Shown here piece after piece: positions 20,909 to 30,023 of a stretch of 64,000 nt of DNA. How positions within the stretch are numbered: the first letter of the stretch is position 1; each line of letters opens with the position of its first letter. This stretch comes from Shewanella sp. OMA3-2 (GTDB lineage: Bacteria; Pseudomonadota; Gammaproteobacteria; Enterobacterales; Shewanellaceae). The notes under the pieces were generated by a model that worked only from the letters and a program-made list of their open reading frames with translations, was not told the origin of the DNA and did no database searches. A program made the position numbers and the translations under genes. The stretch lies in the NCBI RefSeq assembly GCF_021513195.1, contig NZ_CP090974.1, positions 3,980,001 through 4,044,000 of the forward strand, read 5' to 3'.

Positions 20909-22138
20909 ATGGCGAAACATTCGCTTGACAAGGATAAGATCAAAATCCTGCTGTTGGAGGGCGTCCACCAAAGTGCGGTAGATGTACTAGAAAGAGCAGG
21001 CTATACCAACATTGAATATCACAAAGCCTCGCTAGGCGAAAGTGAATTATTGGAATCCATCAAGGATGCTCATTTTGTTGGTTTACGCTCGCGCACTCAA
21101 TTAACTGCTGAAGTACTTAGCCATGCAGAGAAGCTGGTTGCCATTGGCTGTTTTTGTATTGGAACCAACCAAGTTGATCTTGCTGCTGCAGAAAAACTCG
21201 GTGTGCCCGTTTTCAACGCGCCATTTTCCAACACCCGCAGTGTGGCAGAATTAGTCATTGGTGAAATCATCATGCTAATGCGCGGCATTCCACAGCGTAA
21301 TGCTCAATGCCATCGTGGCGGCTGGTTAAAAAGTGCCAACGGTAGTGTTGAAGTGAGAGGAAAAACCTTAGGTGTGATTGGTTACGGCCATATTGGCACT
21401 CAGCTGGGTATTTTAGCTGAAACCTTAGGTATGCGAGTTATTTTCTTTGATATCGAAGATAAGTTACCCCTTGGTAACGCGTCTCAAGTTCACAGCCTAG
21501 AAAAACTGCTCGCCACAGCAGATGTTATAAGCTTACATGTTCCTGAAACCCCGCAAACCAAAGATATGTTTGCTGAAAAAGAATTCAGCCAAATGCGCAA
21601 AGGCAGTTTCTTCATCAATGCCTCTCGCGGCACAGTGGTTGATATCGATGCACTTGCAGAGGCCGTTAAGTCTGAGCACATTGCGGGCGCAGCTATTGAT
21701 GTGTTCCTGGTTGAGCCGAAATCAAATGACGATGAATTTGTTAGCCCACTTCGCGGCCTAGACAATGTGATACTGACACCGCATATTGGTGGCAGTACTG
21801 CTGAAGCGCAAGAAAACATCGGTATTGAAGTCGCAGGTAAACTGGCTAAATACTCAGATAATGGTTCAACGGTATCTGCGGTTAACTTCCCAGAAGTATC
21901 GCTAGCACAACACGCTGGCGCATCACGCTTACTGCATATTCACCATAACCGTCCGGGTGTGTTGATCAAAATTAACCAAGCATTTTCGGCTAAAGGCATC
22001 AACATTGCGGCCCAGTATCTGCAAACTACCGCTGAAATTGGTTACGTGGTAATGGAAGTGGATTCTGATCAAGCTGAAGAAGCTTTAGGTGAACTGAAAC
22101 TGATTGAAGGCACTATTCGTACTCGCGTATTGTTTTAA
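20909..22138 (+). CDS. serA: D-3-phosphoglycerate dehydrogenase
   Basis: First committed enzyme of serine synthesis, oxidising 3-phosphoglycerate to 3-phosphohydroxypyruvate with NAD; also able to reduce 2-oxoglutarate in E. coli. At 409 residues it is the E. coli-type length. The NAD-binding loop is GVIGYGHIGTQLG (residues about 157-169). The catalytic Arg is in NASRGTVVD, the Glu in DVFLVEPK and the His in TPHIGGSTAEAQ. The C-terminal ACT domain (HHNRPGVLIKINQAFSAKGI..) binds serine for feedback inhibition. The start follows AGAGG. It is monocistronic, with a terminator now split by an inserted element (22187-22449). Confidence 0.96.
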   Translation: MAKHSLDKDKIKILLLEGVHQSAVDVLERAGYTNIEYHKASLGESELLESIKDAHFVGLRSRTQLTAEVLSHAEKLVAIGCFCIGTNQVDLAAAEKLGVPVFNAPFSNTRSVAELVIGEIIMLMRGIPQRNAQCHRGGWLKSANGSVEVRGKTLGVIGYGHIGTQLGILAETLGMRVIFFDIEDKLPLGNASQVHSLEKLLATADVISLHVPETPQTKDMFAEKEFSQMRKGSFFINASRGTVVDIDALAEAVKSEHIAGAAIDVFLVEPKSNDDEFVSPLRGLDNVILTPHIGGSTAEAQENIGIEVAGKLAKYSDNGSTVSAVNFPEVSLAQHAGASRLLHIHHNRPGVLIKINQAFSAKGINIAAQYLQTTAEIGYVVMEVDSDQAEEALGELKLIEGTIRTRVLF

Positions 22139-22167
22139 TATCGGTGGTATCAGATCACAGTAACAAT

Positions 22168-22467
22168 AAAACGACTATCTATACTAGGGCCTGTTGATCT
22201 TTCAAGGTTGTTTTTGCAGTGAATTGTTGGACATTTGTACAAGGCAGAGACTTTGAAGTGTAGTTATTCTACATAAAAAGTCGATAACACGGTAAAAATG
22301 ACCAACAAACGCTGCCCGAAGGGTTCGGCTAAAAACGTTTTACTCTTTGTTGAATGGCTCTTGCTTAGATGACTAGGCATCAATCCATTCGCCTCAATTA
22401 AAACGTTTTTAATTCGAACAAAATTCAACCTGCAAAGCTCGACAGGCCCTAACTAGATAGTCGTTTT
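22168..22467 (+). terminator. serA terminator hairpin split by a mobile-element insertion
   Basis: AAAACGACTATCTA (22168-22181) is the exact complement of TAGATAGTCGTTTT (22454-22467), which runs into a T-rich end. Removing the 263-bp element and one TA copy leaves a 14-bp stem with a 7-nt loop, a classic terminator 30 bp after the serA stop. Confidence 0.75.
22187..22449. mobile_element. 263-bp MITE-like non-autonomous element with TA target duplication
   Basis: Ends GGGCCTGTTGATCTTT (left) and AAAGCTCGACAGGCCC (right) form 16-bp imperfect terminal inverted repeats with two mismatches. TA is present on both flanks (22185-22186 and 22450-22451), as for Tc1/mariner-IS630-type insertions. There is no ORF of useful length inside, so it must have been moved in trans. 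It interrupts the loop of the serA terminator. Inside are two imperfect complementary pieces around AAAACGTTTT (about 22331-22340 and 22400-22412). Confidence 0.7.
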
Positions 22468-22546
22468 TTATTATCTTACCTCTTTAGAGTCCCCAGCGAT
22501 TGGGCTACACTGCTGGCATTATGTTGCTGTATTACAGGAAAATCCT

Positions 22547-23512
22547 ATGAGCCTTTCAATAAGTCAACCAGATTGGGCCCCCACCCAAGACACACCTGCA
22601 ATAATGCTAGCTAACCTGAATCATTTAGGCCTTATAGAAGTGACCGGAGAACAAGGTCGCATCTTTATTAATGGTCAGGTCACGACTGACATAACCTCAC
22701 TTACCGCCGACCAATGGCGTTGGGGCGCACACTGTGATGCTAAAGGAAAAATGCTAGCCAGTTTCCGCACCTTTGCATTGCAAGATAGCTTATTTATGTT
22801 AATGCCCACCAGCGCATTGGCTATCGATTTACCCCAGTTAAAAAAATATTCAGTATTTAGTAAGGCTGAATTAGTTGATGCATCGGCTAACTGGCAATTA
22901 ATCGGTATTGCAGGCAGCGAAGCCAACGTTTTTGTTAAGCAACATTTTGCTGAGGTTAACCCTGAAACCGCCAGCGAAGTCACTGTGATTGAAGGTGGTT
23001 TACTGCTTAAAGATGGCCAGCGTTTTATTGCCATGTTAAGCCCAGAAAAAGCCCAAGCTCTTTGTGCAAACCAAACCTTATACAGCGCTGCAGCATGGCA
23101 AGCATTAGAGATAAAATCAGGTTACCCCAATATTCCGGGCGTACATGCCAACCAATACGTACCACAAATGTGTAACGTGCAATCCATTAATGGCATCAGC
23201 TTTACCAAGGGCTGCTATATGGGACAAGAGACCATCGCCCGTATGAAGTATCGTGGTGGCAACAAACGCGCGCTGTATATTTTATCTGGCACCAGTAGCC
23301 AAACCCTAACTGAAGAAACAGCATTAGAAATCGCCCTTGAAGGCGGCTATCGTCGTGGCGGTGCTATTATTGAGTTTGTCCAGCAAGGTAACCAAGTATT
23401 ACTCACGGCTGTGTTAGCCAATGACACTGAAGCAGATGCAACTTTGCGTATTGCGGGTGATGAAGAGTCTGCTTTAACGATTATACCGTTACCTTATTTG
23501 CTAGATAATTAG
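22547..23512 (+). CDS. ygfZ: Folate-dependent Fe-S/tRNA-modification protein YgfZ
   Basis: A 321-residue cytosolic protein of the aminomethyltransferase-like fold. The diagnostic K-G-C-Y-x-G-Q-E motif appears as FTKGCYMGQETIARMKYRG (residues about 223-241), with the Cys essential in E. coli YgfZ. The N-terminal domain GRIFINGQVTTDITSL fits the GcvT-like fold. YgfZ helps tetrahydrofolate-dependent assembly or repair of Fe-S enzymes, including the tRNA methylthiotransferase MiaB. The start follows AGGAAAATCCT at normal spacing. It is monocistronic with its own hairpin at 23522-23575. Confidence 0.93.
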   Translation: MSLSISQPDWAPTQDTPAIMLANLNHLGLIEVTGEQGRIFINGQVTTDITSLTADQWRWGAHCDAKGKMLASFRTFALQDSLFMLMPTSALAIDLPQLKKYSVFSKAELVDASANWQLIGIAGSEANVFVKQHFAEVNPETASEVTVIEGGLLLKDGQRFIAMLSPEKAQALCANQTLYSAAAWQALEIKSGYPNIPGVHANQYVPQMCNVQSINGISFTKGCYMGQETIARMKYRGGNKRALYILSGTSSQTLTEETALEIALEGGYRRGGAIIEFVQQGNQVLLTAVLANDTEADATLRIAGDEESALTIIPLPYLLDN

Positions 23513-23521
23513 TCCGAAAAT

Positions 23522-23576
23522 AGCGACTTGAGTAGAACAGTGTAACAGACACTTTTACTGATTAAGTCGCTTTTAA
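23522..23576 (+). terminator. Probable ygfZ terminator
   Basis: AGCGACTT (23522-23529) pairs with AAGTCGCT (23564-23571) followed by TTTT, enclosing a smaller GTGT/ACAC hairpin. The rest of 23577-23821 shows no gene. Confidence 0.5.
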
Positions 23577-23821
23577 ATTAGCGGAAGCAAACTTTACCTA
23601 GGTAGAGATTAACCTAATCTGCGGTCATTTTAACGACGTTTTTTACCTATTTAAGTCGAGGGGGATGTAGCCATATCTTCAGGCCGGTTCTGGGTTTTGG
23701 TTTTATTTATTAGACTTGATATTTACTTTCGAGTCTGAATTCAGCCAACGAAAAAACTGGCTAAATGAATAAAACAATAAACTGACAACCCACTAGCAAA
23801 TAAAGTAGACATATGGCTGGC

Positions 23822-23849
23822 AAAATGAGAGCTTTCTTCGCTCATTTTT
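23822..23849 (-). terminator. Terminator of the 149-residue membrane protein gene
   Basis: AAAATGAG (23822-23829) pairs with CTCATTTT (23841-23848), just 4 bp past the stop of the minus-strand gene. Confidence 0.5.
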
Positions 23850-23852
23850 GAT

Positions 23853-24302
23853 TCAGGCATTAGCTTTTCCACTTAGCGTTGACCAATTTTGAAAAGTACC
23901 CACAGAATAGAGAACTCCTATACCTAAACAAATACTTGAACTGGCCACCCAAAACGTCAAACTGTTTTCGGGAAACATCGGCATAATCACAACAAATGCG
24001 ACGCCACGCACTAAGTAAATGAAAGAGATAACGGGTAACCCAAGCTTCAGCAAAGGCAGCTTAGGTATCACTTTAGCGCCAGAAAAACCATATAGCGCCC
24101 AGAGAGTTAACACTAAAACAATAATAGAAGTCACTACTGTAGGATACCAATCACCATTTTCAGCCATCCTAGCCATTTGCTCACCAGCACCAAAAAAACG
24201 ATACCAGTCACCACCAAAAATGATACAACCTAAATGAGCTAAAGCTGCTACCGCGCTAGACGTTGCACCCAAAATTAAAAACTTATTCTTCCCTGAAGTC
24301 AT
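23853..24302 (-). CDS. Hypothetical four-helix membrane protein
   Basis: A 149-residue protein from an ATG at 24302 that follows a perfect GGGAGG site; the longer reading from 24383 adds 27 unlikely residues. Four hydrophobic segments are visible (FLILGATSSAVAALAHLGCI, VVTSIIVLVLTLWALYGF, FIYLVRGVAFVVIMPMF, SSICLGIGVLYSVG). A loop between helices 1 and 2 carries WYRFFGAGEQMARM. I do not recognise a named family. It is isolated between ygfZ and the palindromic repeat region. Confidence 0.7.
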   Translation of the reverse strand: MTSGKNKFLILGATSSAVAALAHLGCIIFGGDWYRFFGAGEQMARMAENGDWYPTVVTSIIVLVLTLWALYGFSGAKVIPKLPLLKLGLPVISFIYLVRGVAFVVIMPMFPENSLTFWVASSSICLGIGVLYSVGTFQNWSTLSGKANA

Positions 24303-24421
24303 CAAACCTCCCTTAATATCTATTAGCTTAAATGAACCTAAGTCACCGACCACTATCATATTGGGTAAATAAATTAAGCTCAATAACTCATTGTAATCAA
24401 TTACCTGCCGCAGGCTTTATA

Positions 24422-24721
24422 CAGATAATCCAGCGAGACGCCGACTCTTGATTTTAAAATCAGCACTTCCCTGTGGGCTTAACCAAAACATCCCTGTTTT
24501 GGATACTCGCTGGCTCATCTGCACCTGAAATGTCGTCTCTTCGATTTGCTTTCAAGTATTGCTATGAATAACAGCCAAAAATCTAAAGGCTTGATTACTA
24601 ATGAAGCTAAATCGAAGAGATAAATCATCGGGTACATATGCATCTAAGACCTTCGAAAACAGGGATGTTTTCGCAGAGCCCCCATGGATGGGTTCACGGC
24701 GTGTCTTGGATGCATATGTAC
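24422..24721. repeat. Composite intergenic element made of nested palindromes
   Basis: Three inverted-repeat pairs lie side by side. The first is 24422-24437 with 24506-24521 (14 of 16 match), the second 24536-24547 with 24609-24620 (12 of 12), the third 24632-24650 with 24703-24721 (18 of 19). Inside arms one and three, the core AAAACATCCCTGTTTT occurs in opposite orientations (24484-24499 and 24656-24671). GATTTTAAAATC and CCCATGGATGGG are further small palindromes. No ORF is present in the 610-bp gap 24303-24912. It looks like a family of dispersed structured repeats rather than coding DNA. Confidence 0.65.
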
Positions 24722-24858
24722 TAAAAATCGCGAATATGCATGTGATCGCGACATTCCGTTCTTCCTGAACATTCCTGTGACAGGCAATGCGTTAAATTAA
24801 GGCTTAACGTTGAAATAAGCTACTCAATACCAGTGCAGCCAAGGTCTTAAAAACGAAA

Positions 24859-24893
24859 AAAGCGAATGGGCTACACCACATTCGCTTTCCTTC
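24859..24893 (-). terminator. Terminator of the dipeptidyl-peptidase gene
   Basis: AAAGCGAATG (24859-24868) pairs with CATTCGCTTT (24879-24888); on the minus strand the stem is followed by a T-rich tract, 25 bp past the stop. Confidence 0.7.
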
Positions 24894-24912
24894 AACATCA
24901 AATAAAAATCAA

Positions 24913-27240
24913 TTACTTCAATTGACTGTCCAAAAATGCCGCTAACGATTTGTACAAATGATTGCGCACTTTTTCACCGCGCATAGAATGCTTAGACCCT
25001 GGGTAATCGATCATTTGAAATAACTTACCTTCATCTTGAAGCGCTTTATACACCCGAGTGCTGTTTTCAAACAACACGTTGTCATCTGCCATACCGTGGT
25101 ACATCAGCAATCCAGATTGATAGTTTTTCACATAAGGTAAAACACTGCCGGCATCATAACCTTGTTTGTTAACCTCAGGATTACCCATGTATCGTTCGGT
25201 GTAATGGCTGTCATATAAACGCCAATCACTCACCGGTGCACCAGCAATGGCGGCTTTAAAGTAATCAGGCGCTTTAAATTGGCTCATCAACGCCATGTAA
25301 CCACCATAACTGTGACCATAAATCGCCACATTATCGCCATCGATGAAAGGCAAACTACGCAGATAATCGACACCGGCTTTTTGATCGCGAACCTCTGCAT
25401 CACCCATGTTTTGATAGATCACATATTCAAACTTTGTGCCGCGATGGGCTGAACCACGGTTATCTAATTGGAACACCGCATAACCTTGCTGCAACAAATA
25501 CTGGGTAAAGTAATCAGCCTCGCTCCATGCGTTCACAACTAACTGAGCATGTGGGCCACCATAAACCCGCACCACTACAGGGTATTTTTTACTGTCATCA
25601 AACGGCACAGGTTTGAATAAGCGATATTGTAATGTTTGCCCATCATCTGCGCTTAAGTGGCCAAATTCCGGCATTGCCCACTGGCCTGCAAATGCATAAA
25701 GCGGATGCGAAGCATTCACTTGGTTTTGCTCAACCCAGGCTAATTGCTTGCCAGATTCGTTATGCAAACTGATTTGTGGTGGCTGCTGTAGACTGCTGAA
25801 GTAGTCTAGATAAACCGGTTTATTTTCAGCAAATACACTTTGATGCATACCAGATCGCTCACTAATACGCTCGATACTTTGGCTGCCTTTGGCTAAATTA
25901 ACTCGGTATAAGTGACGTTCAACTACGCTGTCCTTGCGACCAGAAAAATACAGCCAGCCTTGTTGTTCATCAACATACTCAAGGCTATCAACCACCCACT
26001 CACCCTGAGTTAATTGGCGCACTAACTGGCCATTTAAATCAAATAAATAAAGATGATTAAAACCATCACGTTCTGACGCCCAAACTAATGCTGATTGCTG
26101 CTTTAAAAAGTGCAAATCATTATTTAAGTTAACCCAGGCGTTACTGCGCTCTTTAACGATGGTTTTCGTTTCAGTTGGCTTGGTTATATCCACAATGCGT
26201 AAATCTAACGCTTGTTGGTTACGGCTTTGCCATTGAAATGATAAATGTTGGCTGTCTGGTAACCATTTTACTCGCGGTAAATAAATGTCTGTTTGTTTAC
26301 CTAAATCAATCCACTCAGTTTTGATATCAGCAACCGCTACTACGCCCAGTTCAATGGTCACATTTGGCTTGCCTGCATAAGGGTATCGCTGCTCAGTCAG
26401 CTTAATACCGTCGGCATAGATTTCATTGCGGGTGACTAACTCAACACCGGACTCGTCAATACGGGTAAAGGCAATGTGTGACTCATCTGGCGACCACCAA
26501 TAACCTGTCATGCGATCCATTTCTTCCTGGGCCACAAACTCTGCCATGGCATTTTTAATCGGCCCTTTGCCATCTTTAGTCAGCGCAGTGATTTTGTTAC
26601 TGGCTAAATGGAGTACAAATAAATTTTGCTCGCGCACAAAAGAAACGTAATTGGCTTTAGGTGACAGGCGAGCATCAGTGACAAAACCTTCACCGGTATC
26701 AAGCACACTTACGGCATTATTTTTAACATCAAAAAGATACAACTGACCAGACGCCGGTATTAAAATCGATTGACTATCATCCGCCCAAAAGTACTCCATG
26801 ATCCCTTGACCATAAATACGCTGACGTTCGCGGCGGGCTTTTTCTTCATCCGATAACTCACCTGCGGATAATTTGTCTGCATCAATCAAACGACTGCGCA
26901 CACCACTGCTGATATCCATTTGCCATAGGTCATAGAAGCTTTGGTTATCATCTCGACCAGCAAGGTAAGTCACCCTTTTGCCATCTGGCGATAAACTCAA
27001 CCCTCGAGGGCTGGAGCCTGCTAATGCAGGTGAAGCGTGAATGCGCTCTATGGTTAATGCACTATCGCCACCTTTAAAACCGTTTAGCGGTAAAGTGGTG
27101 TTAAAAGTAGCACTGCTACCTGCTGCATTGTGAGTATGATTAACTGATGTCATTTGAGTCGCCATAAGTGAGGAGCTGGCAAATAGAAAAGGCACAGCAG
27201 AGAAAGCGGCCAAGGCTTGTAGCTTCCATGTAAGGGTCAT
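24913..27240 (-). CDS. Dipeptidyl peptidase IV-type S9 serine peptidase
   Basis: A 775-residue exported enzyme with a signal peptide (LQALAAFSAVPFLFASSSLMA). The N-terminal two thirds form a DPP-IV beta-propeller (repeats such as ASPRGLSLSPDGKRVTYLAGR). The propeller holds the Glu-Glu-like segment MAEFVAQEEMDRMTGYWW that anchors the free amino end of substrates in DPP IV. The C-terminal alpha/beta hydrolase has the nucleophile Ser in GHSYGGYMAL, the Asp in GMADDNVLFEN and the His in PGSKHSMRGE. It should release X-Pro or X-Ala dipeptides in the periplasm. It is a single-gene unit with AGGA before the ATG and a strong terminator. Confidence 0.93.
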   Translation of the reverse strand: MTLTWKLQALAAFSAVPFLFASSSLMATQMTSVNHTHNAAGSSATFNTTLPLNGFKGGDSALTIERIHASPALAGSSPRGLSLSPDGKRVTYLAGRDDNQSFYDLWQMDISSGVRSRLIDADKLSAGELSDEEKARRERQRIYGQGIMEYFWADDSQSILIPASGQLYLFDVKNNAVSVLDTGEGFVTDARLSPKANYVSFVREQNLFVLHLASNKITALTKDGKGPIKNAMAEFVAQEEMDRMTGYWWSPDESHIAFTRIDESGVELVTRNEIYADGIKLTEQRYPYAGKPNVTIELGVVAVADIKTEWIDLGKQTDIYLPRVKWLPDSQHLSFQWQSRNQQALDLRIVDITKPTETKTIVKERSNAWVNLNNDLHFLKQQSALVWASERDGFNHLYLFDLNGQLVRQLTQGEWVVDSLEYVDEQQGWLYFSGRKDSVVERHLYRVNLAKGSQSIERISERSGMHQSVFAENKPVYLDYFSSLQQPPQISLHNESGKQLAWVEQNQVNASHPLYAFAGQWAMPEFGHLSADDGQTLQYRLFKPVPFDDSKKYPVVVRVYGGPHAQLVVNAWSEADYFTQYLLQQGYAVFQLDNRGSAHRGTKFEYVIYQNMGDAEVRDQKAGVDYLRSLPFIDGDNVAIYGHSYGGYMALMSQFKAPDYFKAAIAGAPVSDWRLYDSHYTERYMGNPEVNKQGYDAGSVLPYVKNYQSGLLMYHGMADDNVLFENSTRVYKALQDEGKLFQMIDYPGSKHSMRGEKVRNHLYKSLAAFLDSQLK

Positions 27241-27434
27241 TATTATTTTTCCTGAAGAATTTTTTACACCTGCATTTTGCCTGAATTCACCTTAAAACGA
27301 AAATGCCTCATCAAGCGCTGAAATTTACGCCGTTCTAAGGTATGATCGCCGCCAATAAGATTCAAAAAATAATGAATAATAATCATCTTCAAGAATAACC
27401 GACCTTAACCTTAAAATTTGTCATAGGAATACGC

Positions 27435-28427
27435 ATGCAAACTTTGGCACAAACCCTTACAAAACAAAAAGTAACAGCTTCTCTTGCTGAACTAATATTG
27501 TCACTAGCCGACACATCTAAAGCCATTAGTGGCGCTGTGCGTCACGGTGCTTTAGCCGGTATATTAGGTGCAACAGAGCAAGAAAATATTCAAGGTGAAA
27601 CACAAAAGAAATTAGATGTGATCACTAATGATATGCTCAAAGATGCATTAAAAGCTGAAGGCAATGTGCGCGGATTAGCCTCAGAAGAAGAAGATTATGT
27701 AGTTGAAGTGAGCAAGCAAGGTGAGTACCTAGTGTGCTTTGACCCGTTAGATGGCTCATCAAACATTGATATTAACTCACTTGTAGGCACTATTTTTTCA
27801 ATATTGCCTGCCCCTACAGGCGAGTTAAACGAGCAAAGCTTTTTACAAGCAGGCCGCAAACAAGTGGCTGCCGGTTATGTGCTTTATGGCCCATCAACCA
27901 TGATGGCATTAACCACGGGCCACGGAACGCAGTTTTATACCCTAAACCCTAGCAACGGTGAGTTTTTACTGACCAATGACAAGGTACAAATTACCCCAGA
28001 TACCGCTGAGTTTGCGATCAATATGTCAAACCAACGTTTTTGGGAAGCGCCAATGCAAACCTATATTGCCGATTTACTATTAGGTAAAATTGGTCCACGC
28101 GAACAGTCATTTAACATGCGTTGGATTGCCGCTATGGTAGGCGATGTACATCGTGTGCTTTGTCGTGGTGGTATTTTTACTTACCCAACAGACAACAAGA
28201 ACCCAGCTAAACCATTCAAGTTACGTCTAATGTACGAAGCTAACCCAATGGCATTTTTGGTTGAACAAGCAGGCGGAAAAGCATCAACAGGTTATGAAAC
28301 GATTTTGGATATTCAGCCAACTGAAATTCATCAGCGTGTGGCAGTGATTTTAGGCAGCGCTAACGAAGTCGATACCTGCTTAAGTTATCACGGACTGGAT
28401 TACAGCGAAGAGCCATCGATTGACTAA
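27435..28427 (+). CDS. fbp: Class I fructose-1,6-bisphosphatase
   Basis: A 330-residue cytosolic enzyme of gluconeogenesis that removes the 1-phosphate of fructose 1,6-bisphosphate. The Mg-binding residues are in [13 protein letters not shown] and [20 protein letters not shown] (the latter is the class I signature). The substrate loop [16 protein letters not shown] and the C-terminal [19 protein letters not shown] are also present. The start follows AGGAATACGC. It is monocistronic and convergent with a symporter gene across a shared terminator. Confidence 0.97.
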   Translation: MQTLAQTLTKQKVTASLAELILSLADTSKAISGAVRHGALAGILGATEQENIQGETQKKLDVITNDMLKDALKAEGNVRGLASEEEDYVVEVSKQGEYLVCFDPLDGSSNIDINSLVGTIFSILPAPTGELNEQSFLQAGRKQVAAGYVLYGPSTMMALTTGHGTQFYTLNPSNGEFLLTNDKVQITPDTAEFAINMSNQRFWEAPMQTYIADLLLGKIGPREQSFNMRWIAAMVGDVHRVLCRGGIFTYPTDNKNPAKPFKLRLMYEANPMAFLVEQAGGKASTGYETILDIQPTEIHQRVAVILGSANEVDTCLSYHGLDYSEEPSID

Positions 28428-28439
28428 AACAAGCCATTA

Positions 28440-28478
28440 AAAAAGCCGCTCAAAGTATTATTTGAGCGGCTTTTTTAT
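28440..28478. terminator. Bidirectional terminator between fbp and the symporter gene
   Basis: An 11-bp perfect stem (28445-28455 with 28462-28472), AGCCGCTCAAA type, with A-rich and T-rich flanks serving both convergent genes. Confidence 0.85.
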
Positions 28479-28494
28479 TTAATCACCTACAGAG

Positions 28495-29754
28495 TTATTC
28501 TTTCGCAGCGATAATCTCATCTTCATTCTGTTGATGTTTTTTCTCAGTTTGGTCAACAATGGTTAATACCGCGGTATCGCCCACGACATTACATGACGTC
28601 AGCACCATATCGATAATGCGGTCTAATGCCGCCACAATGGCAAACGCTTCCACTGGTAAACCCATTTGATGAATTAATACGCCAATCATCACCATACCGC
28701 CGCCAGGTACGCCACCAGCACCAACAGACAACAAGAACACACTGAACAATAACGCCGGTATTTGATCGTTGCTGATTGGCATGCCATAGGCATTAGCAAC
28801 AAAGAAAATAGCAATAGTGATATAAATAGACACCCCGCCCATATTCATCGTTGCCCCTAACGGCACACCAAACCCTGCGACAGCTTTACTGACACCAAGC
28901 TTGTCAGTCAGGGTTCGCATTGTGACTGGAATGGTAGCATTTGATGAAGCTGTCGACAGTGAAAACAGTATTTGCTCTCGGGTTTTGACACGAAATGTTT
29001 TCGCTGAAATAGGCGTAAAGAAACTAACCGCATAGGGGTAAACCACAAAAATCCACAACAGTAACAAGCTCAAAATCAGGACTAAGTATTCTGCCACACT
29101 GACAAAAATTTCAGGCTCTAAGGTCGCTCCCAACTTAAACATCAAAGCAAATACACCGATAGGCGCAAGGCTCATTACCACCGAAATCAAACGCATCATA
29201 ATCTTGTTAGCGGTTTGAAAGCCTTTTACTGCACCGTCTACCGCACTGCCCATTGACTTCATCACGCCGCCTAACAGCAACGCCATAAAGATCACCTGCA
29301 GCATATTACCTGAGGTAAAAGCAGAAAAAGGATTATTGGGTACAATACTGACAATTAAACTAACTAGATCGGGTAACTCAGTGGCGGTAATAGCAGCGGT
29401 ATCACTACTGCTCATATCAACGCCTTTACCGGGTTCAATCAGCATGGCGACGATAAATGCCGCCAGAATGGCTATCACAGTATTAATGATATAAAAACCA
29501 AAGGTTTTACCCCCTAGACGGCCAAAGCTTTTTAAATCTTGTAGTTCACATACGCCACAAACAATACTGACAAATACCAATGGCACCACAAGCATCATGA
29601 TCATATTAACGAACATGGTGCCAATGCCGCCGGTAATATTAACTAGCGTACCAGAGAAAAATACAACATCTGCCAGTGCAAATTGCACAATACTGCCAAA
29701 AATTACCCCAAGAAAGAGACCCGTGAAAATACGGGCTGATAATGACTTCATCAT
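28495..29754 (-). CDS. Dicarboxylate/amino acid:cation symporter (DAACS family)
   Basis: A 419-residue inner-membrane transporter of the GltP/DctA fold with eight membrane helices and two re-entrant loops. The family signatures are visible: SLSTASSNATIPVTMRTL (HP1 serine-rich tip), PLGATMNMGGVSIYITIAIFF (TM7 NMxGxx cation site) and SVGAGGVPGGGMVMIGV (HP2), then a TM8 Asp-Arg (ALDRIIDMVLTSCNVVGD) for substrate carboxylate. It couples Na+ or H+ to uptake of C4-dicarboxylates, glutamate or aspartate. I use the ATG at 29754 because the one at 29766 directly abuts AAGG with no spacing. It is alone in its unit. Confidence 0.9.
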   Translation of the reverse strand: MMKSLSARIFTGLFLGVIFGSIVQFALADVVFFSGTLVNITGGIGTMFVNMIMMLVVPLVFVSIVCGVCELQDLKSFGRLGGKTFGFYIINTVIAILAAFIVAMLIEPGKGVDMSSSDTAAITATELPDLVSLIVSIVPNNPFSAFTSGNMLQVIFMALLLGGVMKSMGSAVDGAVKGFQTANKIMMRLISVVMSLAPIGVFALMFKLGATLEPEIFVSVAEYLVLILSLLLLWIFVVYPYAVSFFTPISAKTFRVKTREQILFSLSTASSNATIPVTMRTLTDKLGVSKAVAGFGVPLGATMNMGGVSIYITIAIFFVANAYGMPISNDQIPALLFSVFLLSVGAGGVPGGGMVMIGVLIHQMGLPVEAFAIVAALDRIIDMVLTSCNVVGDTAVLTIVDQTEKKHQQNEDEIIAAKE

Positions 29755-30023
29755 CGACTTATACATCCTTTTTATTGCCTAAATTTATTTAGGCTTGTTG
29801 TTTTAGTGCCAAGATACTGAGCCATCAAAATTCAGATTTCAATTAGTTGATCAATAAAAAAATTAATTCGCAGGTAAAAAATCGGTACACTAAATGTAAG
29901 ACGCTAATTTTAAATACTAAAAGTATAATTAGAATAGAAGTCGAAATAAAAAACCAATTACCCAACCGAAAACAGCATAATCGATTAAAAAAGCAGATTT
30001 AAAAGTTAAAAAGATAGGTTATT

